Part shown: positions 24,011 through 36,600 of the stretch, piece by piece
Position numbering within the stretch: the stretch's first letter is position 1
Layout of the letters: every line of letters starts with the position of its first letter
Made by a program: the position numbers and the translations under genes
DNA from: Eledone cirrhosa
Taxonomy: Eukaryota; Mollusca; Cephalopoda; Octopoda; Eledonidae
Assembly: GCA_964016885.1 (NCBI GenBank)
Contig: OZ024743.1
Coordinates: forward strand, 15,548,972 to 15,612,971
Reading direction: 5' to 3'
DNA: 64,000 nucleotides
Notes under the pieces: model-generated
Databases searched by the model: none
The model's input: only the letters and a program-made list of their open reading frames with translations
Told to the model about the DNA's origin: nothing

Positions 24011-24315
24011 ATTTATCTTGCATGCTTACTTTTTTTATACTCTCTCTTTCTATCCAGAAAAGAATTAGCTGTGCCCCTATTAGAAGGGAACATGCATATT
24101 AGTTACCCTAGGCTTCAGGTATGCTAAGTCAGTACCCATAGTATATCATCACAAGATTCTTTGAGGCAAGTGGATTCAAATTAGGAGCCATTATGTATAA
24201 ATAAAGAGTAACAGCTCTCTTATTGTAGATGCACTAGTGAGTTTCTCAATTAGAGTTTATTAGTGTTTACTGAGAAAAATAATTTCATAATTTGGCATCT
24301 AACATGGTAACATGT

Positions 24316-24615
24316 ATCATCATCATCAATGTTTAACATCCAGGTTTCCACACTTGCAAGGGTTAGATAATCTAGATCAGCTGACTGTGACTTACTCATA
24401 CAAAACTATTTCTGGCTTGGTTTTTTGGACTGGATGTTATTTCTAATGCCATCCACATTTACAGTATGGACTGGGTGCTTTTTATCATGACACCTACATG
24501 ACCACTTTACATTGAGGACTGGGTGTTTTTTGTCATAACACCTACTTGACCCCTTAACAGTGTGGACTGGGCAACTTTTATCATGACATCCACACTGTAA
24601 ACTGGATGTTATGAC
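24316..24615 (-). mobile_element. LINE/SINE 3' tail with three tandem ~50-bp units
   Basis: It begins with the ATG-repeat tail on the minus strand (CATCATCATC at 24316). A CTGGATGTTATTTCTAATGCC block follows. Three tandem copies of a unit of about 50 bases come next, with TGGACTGGGTGCTTTTTATC, AGGACTGGGTGTTTTTTGTC and TGGACTGGGCAACTTTTATC. The same unit type occurs in the SINE at 21405. A 76-codon Cys/His-rich open frame on the minus strand is just the translated repeat. Confidence 0.65.
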
Positions 24616-25261
24616 AAATTGGCTACTGTGATTCACTAAAATATTATATTTAAATGCCTTTATTTGCTAAACATATATAAATACACTGAAGCAACCCAAA
24701 ATATACTGAAATATTTTGTATAAACACTGCCTTTGATAAAAGTGTTTTGTTTTTAACATATACTTGTTATTTTTTATGTTGAGCCAGAATTCAAGTCTAA
24801 TTCAATATACCTATTGACAAGACATATTACTGCCATTACCAGATGCATTGTAAGAAGAACTACACTACCCAATGTGTGCTCCCTTTCTTTAGGCAGTACT
24901 AGTCTATGTTTTGTGAAGATTTGGTATATATTTCTAGCATTTCAAGTGACCATATTGAGGCTCCCTTATTAATTTGTAGCATTTACTTGTAATATAATTT
25001 ACTAAAAGAAATGAAATAAATAACAAAACAAAATAAAGTCAATTAACAAAACAAGCTCATTGGAAGAATTGCTAGAATATTGGACGTGACACCTCGTAGT
25101 GTATGTTCTGGCAATTTGAGGGTTAATAAAATAAAGTACCAGTAACATACTTGGTACATTAAAATTGACTATATCTTTTCTTCCAAATATTTTTGGTCTG
25201 GTGTCAAGGTTAGCAATCAATATTCATAATATTAAAAGGTTGTTTTTATCAAGATTAATAG
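24616..25261. other. Unassigned; possible SINE scrap
   Basis: AT-rich. A short block at about 25118-25160 (TTAATAAAATAAAGTACCAG) matches the SINE body on the plus strand, without head or tail. Confidence 0.4.
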
Positions 25262-25450
25262 AGAGGTATAAAAAGTGCCACACAGTATTTAGTTAAAGCC
25301 CTTTACACTCTGAGTTGAAGTCCTTCCAAAGTCAACTTTGCTGTTCATTCTTTTGGGGATCAATAAAATAAAGTGCCAATCAAATACTGGGTCGATTTAT
25401 TTGACTATAACTTCCACTAAATGTGGCCTTGTGCCAATGTTAGAAATCTA
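25262..25450 (+). mobile_element. Diverged tRNA-derived SINE (long subfamily)
   Basis: Recognisable by CCCTTTACACTCTGAGTTG, ATCAATAAAATAAAGTGCC, CTGGGTCGATTTATTTGAC and TGGCCTTGTGCCAATG. It shares the extra GTCGATTT block with 2209. The head is badly eroded. Confidence 0.75.
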
Positions 25451-26030
25451 TAGGCTTTGTGTTAGAATTTCACATTGTAAATTGGTTTTCTTCTAGATAA
25501 AATTACTTTTGTTTTGTTTGTGTGTTGACAATGATGACATTTAAGTGCAGTAAATTTAAAACTACTTAAAGAGATATTAGCACCCTAAATACAGGATGAG
25601 AATTAAGAGTTCTACTATTAAAGATATATAGATGTTTAATTGATAATTTATTTTTAGCTTAGCTGAATCAATATTCTTGTCTGTAGACACCCCCCATGGG
25701 ATACAACTCTGCTCATTTAATATCAAACATTTTAGAAGTATCTGAAAATAGGAAATGAAATTAAAGTTAAAATCAATTAGTATAAAAGAAAAATTAACTG
25801 TACAGTTAAATAAGATGTGAGCTAATTACTATAAGTAATGTAATCAATATTTATTTTGCAACCATTACTAAGAGACACTGAAATCGTTATTTAATTTGGT
25901 TAATTTCAGACATACATGAAATAATTGGAGACTAGCATAAAATGTGTGCCTTTTCTCTGTAGTTATTCATGAAGTGGGTTCCACCAAAAGTTCTGGGTTT
26001 CTAGTGAGTAAGATGTCTTAAACTTTCATA
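25451..26030. other. No feature seen
   Basis: AT-rich, unassigned. Confidence 0.4.
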
Positions 26031-26193
26031 TTGGCAGAATCAGTAGAGCGCCGGACACCTTGCTTTGCAGTATAGTTATGTCTCTTTACATTTTGAGTTT
26101 AAATCCTGCCATCCTTACGGAGTTGATAAAATAAAGTACCAGTAATGTACCGGGTTAATTGCTGGCCTTGTGCCAAAAGTAGAAACAATTATG
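26031..26193 (+). mobile_element. tRNA-derived SINE with internal deletion
   Basis: Head TTGGCAGAATCAGTAGAGCG and tail TGGCCTTGTGCCAAAAGTAG are present. About 22 bases between the B box (AAATCCTGCC) and ATCCTTACGGAG are deleted, removing the GAGGTTAACTTTGCC section. Confidence 0.85.
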
Positions 26194-29070
26194 TTTTACT
26201 TTTTTATGAATAAATTCTATCTGAACATTTAAAAAACATTAATTCAATGTTTTATCAAATTTAATTTTGTGAGGATTGATCATACGTGTTTTGTGATTTG
26301 GGAGAAAATGTTTCAATGTTCAATGAAAAATAAATTTTGGAACCCCTAATAAACTAATATACCGTATAGCCAGGAACAAAATTGGAAATATGATGTACTC
26401 AACTTATATTTACTAACAACCATAAAACTCACAAAAGATTCTTACTTTCACGTCTGCAATGGTGCTTCTGTTGCATATATGAATATCCCAGGCCTTATTT
26501 CAATTGAGTCACACCCCAAAAGACTTCAACAACTTTACTACAGACATGTCTCCATATTCTGTTTTATAAATAACTACTGTGATGACTCTTTGGAGCTTTA
26601 TGATTAATTATACCTTACACCAAGCCAACCCCACAGACTTGCACCCTAACTTCTATCATCCATATCATAAACAAGCCAACAAGATAGGCTCTATATGTGT
26701 GCTTAATCTTAAAGAAAAAGCAGCCATATCTCTCTCAAATCACACACTCAAATCTTTAAAACATCATGTTGAAAAATGTAATCTGCACATAGGGAAAATA
26801 GGATGGTCACAGCTGGAATGCCTTTAATGATGATTATATTCAATCTGAATTCACCTGGCCAAAGCAACAACCAATGAACGGTCACTCACTAACTACTTTG
26901 TTCAATCTGTGCAACAGTTTTCATTTGAAGTCTTTTGAAATCTTTGATAGAAATTTGAAATTTCTAAATGATGTTTAATACATTTCTATATCATTCATTT
27001 GTAATAAATGTATATACGTTTTAATATATATGTATCAGATACTTTATATATGAGTTAATACCCAAAATAAATCATTCAGCAATGTCAATCTGGCAATTAA
27101 TGTTCAAAGAAAATTTATGTTAGACATCATTGAGCATATGTGTTATGTTCCTCGTATAATATTACGTTTTTATAGAATAACTAGAATGTTTTCGGTATAT
27201 TAATGTTTTTAAAATCTATATATGCTCAACATTGTATTGCCATATTCATTGTACACTAATTGCCAAATTTACTTTACTACATGATTTATTTTGGAGGCAT
27301 AAATGGCTGTGCAATTGAAATCATTTAACAACCATGTTGTTTCAAATTCCATGCAACTTTCTTCTGCTATAGTAACAGGTTCACCATTACTTTGTGAGTG
27401 AGATATAATATCACAGATTATCATACATATTGCTAATATTCTTTACTGGGATTCTTGATTCAATATATTAAAAAATAATCATGATGAATGAGCTAACCAA
27501 ACTGAAATTGACATCAAGAAATTCCAGTTGCTAGGCCTGGATGTTTTCGTTATGAGTTATAACCCCAAACATATTTAAGAGCAAACCTATATGTAATTTC
27601 TCAAATGGGATGTATTATATAAAGATATGATGTAAGGATATCTTTTTTGGATATAATATACATTGTACTATAACATTTATTGTACTAGCTGGTTGAAACA
27701 TTGTCAAATTAGGTTTGGCAATTATTCTTTCCAGCATGCAAGTTATCAAATTATTTATATTCCCCAAACGATTTAAACACAGAATATAGAAATGCTGGAT
27801 TAAATATTATAATGTATTCCCTACAATTTCTTACAAATCACAACCTTAAAAATATAATACATTTGTTTTTGTTATAGCTACTTAAACTCAGTGTATTCCT
27901 GCTTGAGCAGGTCTAGTATCAAAAGACTAGTAGCTAGTATAGTTATTATCCGATTATATCATCCAATTTCTAAGACACTAAAGTGTGATTTGATATATTC
28001 ATCTGCTATTTCTAACTGGTCAAGCAAGTACCTAGAAAATCATTCACTGGCTTATTTAATATTTTAGGTGTAATACTGCCAGTTATAACAAAACTTAAAA
28101 TATATGAGTTGAATAAGTAGCTTCTATATGGATGCTCATCCTCCTGGAAATAATAAAATCCCCATCTCTTACTGAAAAATGAAAAAAACACATTAGGTGA
28201 TGTAATTCTCATTATCATCTTGCTGCCTAAGCTGAACTAGACTTCATAATAGATATCCATATAAGTCTGTGACTCAAGGATATGCTTAGCTATGAACATA
28301 ATAACAGAATCTTTAACTATGATATCTGAGACCTTGTAATCTTTACAGTTGAGGTGAGATGGCAATGGCCTGCACATCTCTCTCTTCTCTTTCACATAAT
28401 AACAGAAATACAAGGAAGAGCATTGTATATTTCTCTAAGAATCTTATGCTGCTTATGTTTTGTGCCCAACCAAGTAAGAATGTATCTGGTCCATTGAGAT
28501 AAGTTTGATGTTTGACAATAAATGTCCTAGTTCCAGTACAATATATTCTAGATAACTAAAAAAATGTATGAAATAACTTTCATTATAACCTTGCCAGACC
28601 ATGGGAACCTAGGCCTAAAGAACAACTTTAATAGTGTTGTTGAATACTGGTAAGTTCCCCAAACCATATGTATTTGCAGTTTGATGTTGGTTTTTGGCTG
28701 TGTTATTCCACATAAATTTCTATTATGCTTTTCCCCGTGTTCCACTCGCATGACACCTCACCATTTTAATGTCTTCTTCACAGCCATAGATGAAACAATT
28801 ACAAATCTGAAAAAATATTCTGTTTTCCACGTTCTTTCTATGTGAGGTTGCTAGTAAATTGAAGGGTGAATAATTAACAGTTTGCTTGTTTGTATATGTG
28901 CATATGTGAGTGGGTTGCCTCCACTGTTCTTCTTGAGGTCTTTTTTCTCTTTACTGTTTTTCCAATTTTTCTTTATTCTTTCTTTTTATTTTTTTATTTC
29001 AGACAAATTTTTGACCAAATAGTGACAGATTCCTTTTTTTGCTGGTAACCGTTGAGACATCTGGTTTCAT
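26194..29070. other. No feature seen
   Basis: AT-rich sequence of almost 2.9 kb. An 82-codon frame at 26579-26827 (+) has no recognised domain. No repeats were identified by eye. Confidence 0.45.
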
Positions 29071-29260
29071 AATAATTGTTTCTACTTTTGGCTCAAGGCC
29101 AGCAATTATCTCAGTGTATTACTGGTACTTTATTTTATTGACCCCGTAAGGATGAAAGGCAAAGTTAACCTCGGCGGGATTTGAACTCAGACCATAACTG
29201 AGCTGTAACTCCTTGCTGCAAAGCATGGCGTCCGACCCTCTACTGATACTGCCAATCCAC
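29071..29260 (-). mobile_element. tRNA-derived SINE (short subfamily)
   Basis: Full-length minus-strand copy with GACCCCGTAAGGATGAAAGG, CCTCGGCGGGATTTGAACTC and GATACTGCCAATCCAC. Close to the window consensus. Confidence 0.92.
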
Positions 29261-30429
29261 GAAAATTATTCGGTACAGTGCTCAGTGTTTTCATTCCCCA
29301 GACAATTGTTTCACTGCCAAATAGGAATGAAAGCCTCATTTCTGAGGAAGTAGCCCTGTGATTATCACTGTCTCTTCTCCAAAGCAATACTTTCACTTCC
29401 TTCTCTCTGGGGCCCAGCTGAGATAAGCTGCTCAAAATAAGGTGTAGATTTTACAACCTACATATTTCTTCCTCTGTTTCTTCCTATTGTTATTTCTTCT
29501 TTCCTTTTTTAATTTTTCTTTTTTTATTTTAGCATATTCTTTAAACATGTGTGTAAATGACAAAGTATTCCACATTTAACATTGTATGAGATGTTTTACA
29601 TACCTAATTTCTTTTGGAATTGTTGAATTAAGTGGAGGCTATGGTACAATGCATTTCCTCAAAATGGTAGGACTGTATTGAGAGCATCATTACCATAAAG
29701 CAGACTTCTAGACAATTGCAAGTGCCTACATCCATAAAACTGAAACCAGTTTTAAGACTCCACCACATCATCTATATTCTTGTCACTAATTGAATAAATA
29801 ATGGGAAAAATACAATACTTAATGACTTAGCATGTCAGTTAAATTGATCACTTCTGCATGAGTTGTCTGCTGCAACCACTGGGAAGTTTAATCAGGCTTA
29901 ATTTAAATATTTTGATAAGCAACTGCATTAGAGGATTTAGAATAAGATTATGCAAGACATTTTTAGTGCATAATTTTATTGTTTTTGAATAAAATTCAAA
30001 TCATATGAATTTAAAAAAACATTACAAGTTTATGGAAAAACATTTTTGTACAGTCAACCATATTTATTTTTCAGTAAAACAATGTTGCATAAATATCATG
30101 GCATAAACTAAAGAATATAGGTTGAAATCAACACAAGTACATGTGTGTCTGTGAATGTTTCAGCATGCATACATGTGTATGTGCATATAGGATGGAAATC
30201 ATATGTTAAATGATGATGTTGATAACAACAACATATCACTATATATATCTTTGTATCTCTCTCCTTCTCTATCTTTCTTTCTGTCTATATATAGCTTAAT
30301 GGGTTGTAACTAAATGTTACTATTGCTGCACCAACTTGAGCCCACAATGAATACGTGGATCCATCTTAGTATAGTATGTGGTGTTGTACATTTGGTGTAT
30401 ACAATAGTGAGTCTCCTTCATAAGTATAA
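29261..30429. other. No feature seen
   Basis: AT-rich, unassigned; pyrimidine-rich stretch near 29460-29530. Confidence 0.4.
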
Positions 30430-30619
30430 TAATAATTGTTTCTACTTTTGGCACAAGGCCAGCATTTACCCCAGTGCATTACTGGTGCTTTATATTAACA
30501 ACCCTGTAAGGATGAAAGGCAAAGTTAACCTCAGCAGGATTTGAACTCAGAACGTTAAGGGTCATAACTCTATGCTGAAAAGCATGGTGCCTGATGCTCT
30601 AACGAATCTGACAATCCAT
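30430..30619 (-). mobile_element. tRNA-derived SINE (short subfamily)
   Basis: Full-length minus-strand copy with AATTGTTTCTACTTTTGGC, AACCCTGTAAGGATGAAAGG, AGCAGGATTTGAACTCAG and a mutated head (GAATCTGACAATCC). Confidence 0.9.
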
Positions 30620-30655
30620 AATAATTAGTAGAAATGAGATATCAAAGTATCATCA

Positions 30656-30897
30656 TTAATGCTTTAGCATTCAAACCGGTCATATGTGGCCAGAAATCTC
30701 TCACCTCTTTCTGTTCAAACCTGCTGTAACTGGCTGCTCATACTGATGTGAAATAATATCACAATAAAATAATATCACAATTAAATAATATCACAATATC
30801 ATAGATTCGATATTATGTGAGATAATTATTTGAGTAAAAGCCTTTACTGTAGAAATATTATCGTAAATATAGAGGAATGTAAATGCTAAAGGGTTAA
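30656..30897. mobile_element. TTAA-flanked MITE (piggyBac-like)
   Basis: TTAA at 30656-30659 and 30894-30897 bracket a 234-bp element. Its ends are inverted repeats: TGCTTTAGCATTC on the left, and CCCTTTAGCATTTAC read inward from the right. A TTAA target and CCC-starting ends are hallmarks of piggyBac-type elements. The interior holds three copies of AATAATATCACAAT and no coding frame. A second right end of the family lies at 53001-53023. Confidence 0.65.
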
Positions 30898-31079
30898 GTT
30901 TATTCAGGTGTGACATGAGTTTTGCAATTGATCAACTCCGGGTACGATCTTTATCGATCGGTCCCAACTCTGGAATCAATAGCTCATCAGACGCCTGATG
31001 TCCTTAATGAGAGAAGATATCTGCATACTGCTTTAAATCGCTATGTTGCACTCTATAATTAAAATATTGTGAAATTCTC

Positions 31080-31480
31080 TTATGGTATTTCGTTCTCATT
31101 TATATGTACTTTCTCAGTTAACTTGCCTGTAATCTTCTTACATGCCTTGTGCATCCATAGCTTATACTGTGTATACATTATAGAAATCTCTGCCCACTTC
31201 TTTTTGATACATTGACCATGGTCATTTCCTTGATGGCATCATATTTCTAACCTTTTCCGTACTTATTGCAAAGTTTACTTTTAGGCCTTTTTATTCTAGA
31301 AATACTTCCATGTCTGAAATTTGGTCTCTATTTCTTCCAAAGATTCAGCTATAAAAGTTAAATAATCAACACAAGGAGCATCCATAGACAACCAGTCTTA
31401 AATTCCTTTTCATGGACATAAAACAATTATTATCAGAAATAAACTGAAGACTGAGTTTTGGTTGACATCCACCTACATGA
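31080..31480 (-). mobile_element. Decayed LINE RT C-terminal fragment
   Basis: The minus strand reads SMDAPCVDYLTFIAESLEEI and then ETKFQTWKYF (about 31290-31390). This corresponds to the Y-A-D-D-L-x-x-I-A-E-S-L-E-E region with the catalytic Asp pair lost. Further 3' it has the Cys-finger flank shared with the copy at 45-350 (for example AGTTAACTTGCCTGTAATC here on the plus strand). Stops and shifts are present throughout. Confidence 0.65.
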
Positions 31481-31672
31481 CAAATTCATCTGAGTACACA
31501 TTGCCAACTCTCTCCTTCTTCCTTCCAACACACATGCACAAACACACAGAGATATATGTATGAGCAGGTGAGAGTTGTCACGAACAAAAGAAATGCAATC
31601 AACACAGTGTGCAAGTTGAATATATTTATATTAACAGTTTGTTTTGGGTGATGTAAAAAATATATCAAACTG

Positions 31673-31689
31673 GTCTGTCTGTCTGTCTG
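31673..31689 (+). repeat. 5' flanking (TCTG)n tract of the Tx1 LINE
   Basis: Four GTCT units end directly at the start of the LINE 5' UTR. The same strand and motif resume immediately after the LINE 3' end at 37311. Confidence 0.9.
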
Positions 31690-31864
31690 AGGATAGTAGA
31701 CGTGTTTCATATCGCTCCGTGATTCGGAATTTTACCTGCTATATTTGTGAGTGAATTTTTTTGAATTCTTTTGTATCATTAACTCTAACCCCTAGTCTGG
31801 GACTCTAGACGTAGGGTAATTATATTTTCACCCCTTTTGGGGTGAAAAATAATTAACTCAAAAA

Positions 31865-33628
31865 ATGTTTATCGATATCGTTGATAACGATATCGTCGAA
31901 AACGATATCGCCATATTGGAAGCGAACGCCACGCCTACCAAAAAAACAAGCGGGAAAGAGGAAACAACAGTTCAAACTGTTGAACAGCCCCTCCTCTCCA
32001 ATGAAAAAAAAAAGAATATCAATTCAAATGAAAAACTGAATTTTGAAGGAAAAAAAAATAACACCACAAATAAGGAAACCAACATTACAACAACAAACAA
32101 AGACAAAATTTCTTTTGCCCAAACACTCAGCAGAGCCACGGAATACAAAGCCATAGACATCACGAACGCCAAGGAAAATTTGCTAGAGGCTAGAAAATAC
32201 GTATCTTTTGGGGAAGATGGTTCTTTTACGATCAACTCCCCAGAAGAAGTGCGTCAACAGATTTACAATAATACCGTAACCTACAGAACCATAACCAACG
32301 AAACGAGAAAGCCAGCGCAATTGACCGAAGGTCAAATTGAGCTGGTTTTGAAAGACATTAAAAAGGACATACTCTTTATTCAAAAAGGAAAGCTGTATGC
32401 CAGCATTATAGTCCGAATGAAGGACGAAATGCTGGCTCAGAAATATTCGGTGGCACCTATAGTGTCACCACAATACACCTTCTTCCCCACATATAAAGGA
32501 AGAAGAACACAAAGGATAAGAATGTGGAGCCCTACGCCAGAAATTAACATCTGGTCCGTCCTAACAGGATTTACCGACCTAGATAAGGACATACTCATTT
32601 CAGCAGGGGAGTCCACCAGTGGACTGTTCGGGGGGAAAAGTCTGGAGGTTCTCTTACAGATGACACCTGAGAGAATCTCCGGAATACCCGACCGAGTGCT
32701 ACTGGATGGGAGAACCTACATAAATATCACAGTGGAAGGCAGGCGACCCTCATGTTACCACTGCGCTGGTAGAGGTCACCTGAGGACGGCCTGCCCTCTA
32801 CTAACAAAAAAACCACTGCTACAAACACCACAACAACAACAAAAACAACCAGCACCACCATCACAAAAACAACAAAATACACTACCATCACCACCAGAAG
32901 ACAACAAAAACCAACAACAACACCACCACCACCACAACAACAACAACAATATCAACAACAGCTCAAGAAAACAACCCAAAACACGGTCCCACCCAGCCCC
33001 ACCCCACAGAACACAAATACAAAAACACACGCAGTTCATACACAACCCGGAGATATACCCCTCCCCTCCAATACGGAAGAAGAGCTCATATCGTCGGAAG
33101 ACGAGGGGGCTCCCTTCCAAGAAGTGAAAAGGAAAAAACGTACACACACCACACAAACAAAAATAACCCCACCTGACAACACAACACAGACAATAAAACG
33201 CAAACTCACTCAACAACAACAAGCAAAAACAAACACAACACAAAAACTCTACACATACATAAAAAAAAAACAATAAAAACCTAACTGAAAAAATAGAAAA
33301 CAACCCTTCGATACAAACCGAAGGGCCGAATTTCGTAACGGCAATGGGGCTCCCTAACCTGAAAATGGTGAAAATCCCACTTGAGATTTTCAAAACTTTG
33401 AAAGACATTTACCCTGAGGACGTGGGCCCACCCTGCACCAGGCCACTCAACCGCGTCCTCCTGAAAGGTTTTCCCCTCCCCTCCTCAAACACCCACACAA
33501 CTCCAAAGATCCCAACCCCTCCACACACTAATACCCCCACACCACCACAAACCACCACCCCACCCATCAACCCCTCCACCAGCCCCATGGAAACTGAGCG
33601 GCCCGAACCCCAGGACGCAGAGAGGTAA
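31865..33628 (+). pseudogene. LINE ORF1: nucleic-acid-binding (gag-like) protein, two compensating frameshifts
   Basis: The frame opens at 31865 with an acidic N-terminus (MFIDIVDNDIVENDIAI). A Lys/Asn-rich region follows, then a globular segment at about residues 100-285. A CCHC zinc knuckle with C297, C300, H305, C310 (CYHCAGRGHLRTAC) follows, and then a Gln/Asn/His/Pro-rich linker. The open frame stops at 33127. From the CAA/CAC-rich tract (32829-32960) onward the natural-looking acidic sequence (EEELISSEDEGAPFQEV) lies in another frame. A run of ten A (33261-33270) then returns to the first frame, which ends at 33628. Both shifts are in low-complexity DNA. ORF1 proteins package LINE RNA. 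Confidence 0.75.
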
Positions 33629-33651
33629 GTGCCTCTTTCTTTGCCACCAAC

Positions 33652-36600
33652 ATGGCTGTCTTAAGAGTAGGTTGTCTAAATGCGCGTGGCCTGGGCTCAC
33701 CGTGGAAGCAAGCTAAACTTCTAAGTGACCTCGGGTCACAATGTATAAATGTGATGGTTATTTGCGAGGCCCGGATCAGCAGCATGCGACAGCTAGCCCC
33801 CACCTTTGATGACTTTGAGATGCACGCATCTCTCTGTCAGCCCGGAGGTGGGGGTGGGGTTGTCGTTCTGCTGCAAAAACATCTGGGTCTCGCTACACAG
33901 ACGGTACACTTGGACCCGGAGGGTCGACTCGTGGTTCTGGACCTTGGCAATGGTGAAGGCGAAGCTTTTAGGCTAGTCGCCGTATACGCCCCTTTTGGGG
34001 CAATGCTGTCGGATTTCTTCCATCGTCTGGAGACTTTTCTAGGGACGTCCCGCTCCTTGCTTTTAGTGGGGGACTGGAATGGTATCCTAGATGCACGTTG
34101 GGACTATGTAGGGGCATGTCCCGATAGAGGGGGGTGCAACAGCCTTAAGGGGTTAATCGGCCGATTTGACCTGGCCGATAGATACCGACTAGATTTTCCA
34201 ACTGTACCAACCTGGACCTGTTCAAATAACAGTGGTCAATCTAGATCGTACCTAGATAGGTTCTTAGTTAGAATTAAGGATAGGGACTTTTTAAGTTGTC
34301 CAGAAATGCTCATGGTGGGCTATTCAGACCACAAGTTAGTGACCTGCGTAGTCCACCTTGATAGAACGCATAGGCAGGGGCCCGGTTACTGGAAGCTCAA
34401 CTTGTCCTTACCGGCAAGTAGAGCTTACAGGGACCGGATTAGAACCTTAGTTAAGGAGCGGTTGACGGGCGCCATCGTCAACAACAGGTGGTGGGGCTCT
34501 CTAAAAAGAGAGATTAGAGTAGTTTCAATAGGAGTTAATAAGGAGTTAGCCTCAGATAGAAATAGGAAGGAAAGGGAGTTGGTAGTTAATGTTGAAGAGG
34601 CAATGAGAAGCGGCAACGTGGCCAGAGTGCAAGCGTCGAGAACGGTCTTGAACCAGTTCTTCGACGCGAAACACGAAGGCTGCGTTGTCCGAAGCAAAAT
34701 ACGTGCTCTGGGAAACGAGGGGACCAAAGCTGTTAGCTGGGCCCGCGTGACAGAAGCGAAAAGTGGGATTAAATCCACTATCCGGTCTTTGCGAGACCAG
34801 GATGGACGGGTGATCCTTGAACCTAAGCAAATGTGCGAGGCCTTTCAAAGGCACGTTGCCCAATTGTTCGGGAGGGGCGGGGGGCCGGTTGGAGATGTGG
34901 ATTTCGGTCCATACCTCGACAGCCTGCCTCGTCTTTCGGACAGGGAGGCGAGGTCCTGCGACGGGCCGATCTCAGCAGCTGAAATAGGGGACGTGCTGAG
35001 CCTATGCGGCAAACGCAAATCTCCAGGACTCGATGGTCTGCCCTACGAACTATATATTAATATGCCGGACTTGTTCCCCGATCTCCTCGAGGCGGTCTAC
35101 TGCAACTGGCAACAGAACGGGAGAATTCCCTGTTCTGTGACCAAGGGCGTAGTCTCGCTAGTGAGGAAGGACGAGAACAAGGGGGATGACATTAGTAATT
35201 TTAGGCCCATAACTCTGCTAAATGCAGAGTTAAAGATTTTGGTGAAGGTGTTAGCGAAGAGGTTGGCGCTTGTCGTGGGGGGCCTGGTGGGAGATGCGCA
35301 GACATGCGCTATCCCGTCCAGGTCCATCCACAACAACCTCCACCTCATGCGATACATCATAGAGAGGGTTGGGAACGAACCCGGCTTTGGTGGGGCCCTG
35401 ATAAATTTAGATCAGTCTAAAGCATTCGATAGGGTGGACCATGGTTACCTGGATGCGGTGCTAGCGGCGGCTGGGTTCGGACCCGTTTTCAGGGGCTGGA
35501 TCACTGCCATGCACAGCAGCCGCATCTGCTCTAGAATCAAGGTGAACGGCTACCTTTCGGAGCCGTTCGAAATCACCCGCTCCATCCGACAGGGGTGCCC
35601 TCTCTCCTCCCTTCTGTATGTACTGGCTCTCGAGCCATTACTGCGGAAGTTGGAGTTGTTGCAGGGCATCCCTTTGGAACCGGGATTGCGCAAAGCGGTG
35701 TCGGCCTACGCCGATGACGTAACAGTAATTGTGTCGACCACCTCGGAAATCGAGGCAATCGGCACCTTACTAGAGGAGTACGAAAGGTTGACAGGGGCTA
35801 AGCTGAACCGGGACAAGTCAGTCGCTTTGCAACTCGGCGAGTGGAGGGGCAAAGCGATGTCGTGCGACGGTATCGTCGGACGGTGGACGGAGGGCCCGGT
35901 GAAGTTGCTTGGGGTCTGGTTCGGACCGGACCTCCAGGTGGAGAAAAACTGGGGTGAGGTGACGAATAGGGTGTTTGCACTGACCCAGAAGTGGGCCGAG
36001 TGCAAACTATCCCTAAAAGGTCGGGCGGAGGTGGCGAACGCTTACATAGCGTCCGTCATCTATTACCGCTTGACTGTCGTGCCTTGCCCGGGTGAGATCC
36101 TCGCCAAAATGGAGCGCGCCCTCTTTTATTTCCTTTGGAAGAAGAGGTCTCCTCTGGTGAGGAGATCCATCTGCTGTCAACACCCTTTGAAAGGAGGGCT
36201 GGGGATGCCGTGGCTAAAAATGCGTAAACACGCATTGAGGCTAAGGCACCTCCACGTATTCCTCACCGGTCAACCGGTGTGGGCCCCGTTTGTGAGGCGA
36301 GCCTTCCCGAGGCTCGTCTCGCTCACCGAGCTGCAGTCCTGGGTGAAGCAAAGACCGAGAAAACTGGGCGACTGGCACACCGAGTGTGCCCAGGCGCTCA
36401 CGGATCTCTGGCAGGCGGACCCGGCTATCGACGGAGACTCCACCTCGTCATTCTATAGAGGGCTGGTGGTTAGCGGGTGCGACGACGCCCTCGGAGAAGC
36501 CCTAGGCATGGAGGAGGACGAACTGGCCAGTCTATTCGGTAGGACTTTCGGCCCGGGACCTATGGACAACTTCCAGAAGTCCTTGGCCTGGCAGTGCTAC

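Noticed and set aside
24406..24636. Small Cys/His-rich protein resembling a metal-binding or secreted peptide
   Set aside because: Its three repeats are the tandem ~50-bp units of a LINE/SINE tail.
26579..26827. 82-codon plus-strand frame as a host gene
   Set aside because: No recognised domain, no splice or promoter evidence, and AT-rich context; length is compatible with chance.
32776..33408. 210-codon minus-strand frame with Cys/Trp-rich composition
   Set aside because: Antisense shadow of the CAA/CAC-rich linker of LINE ORF1.
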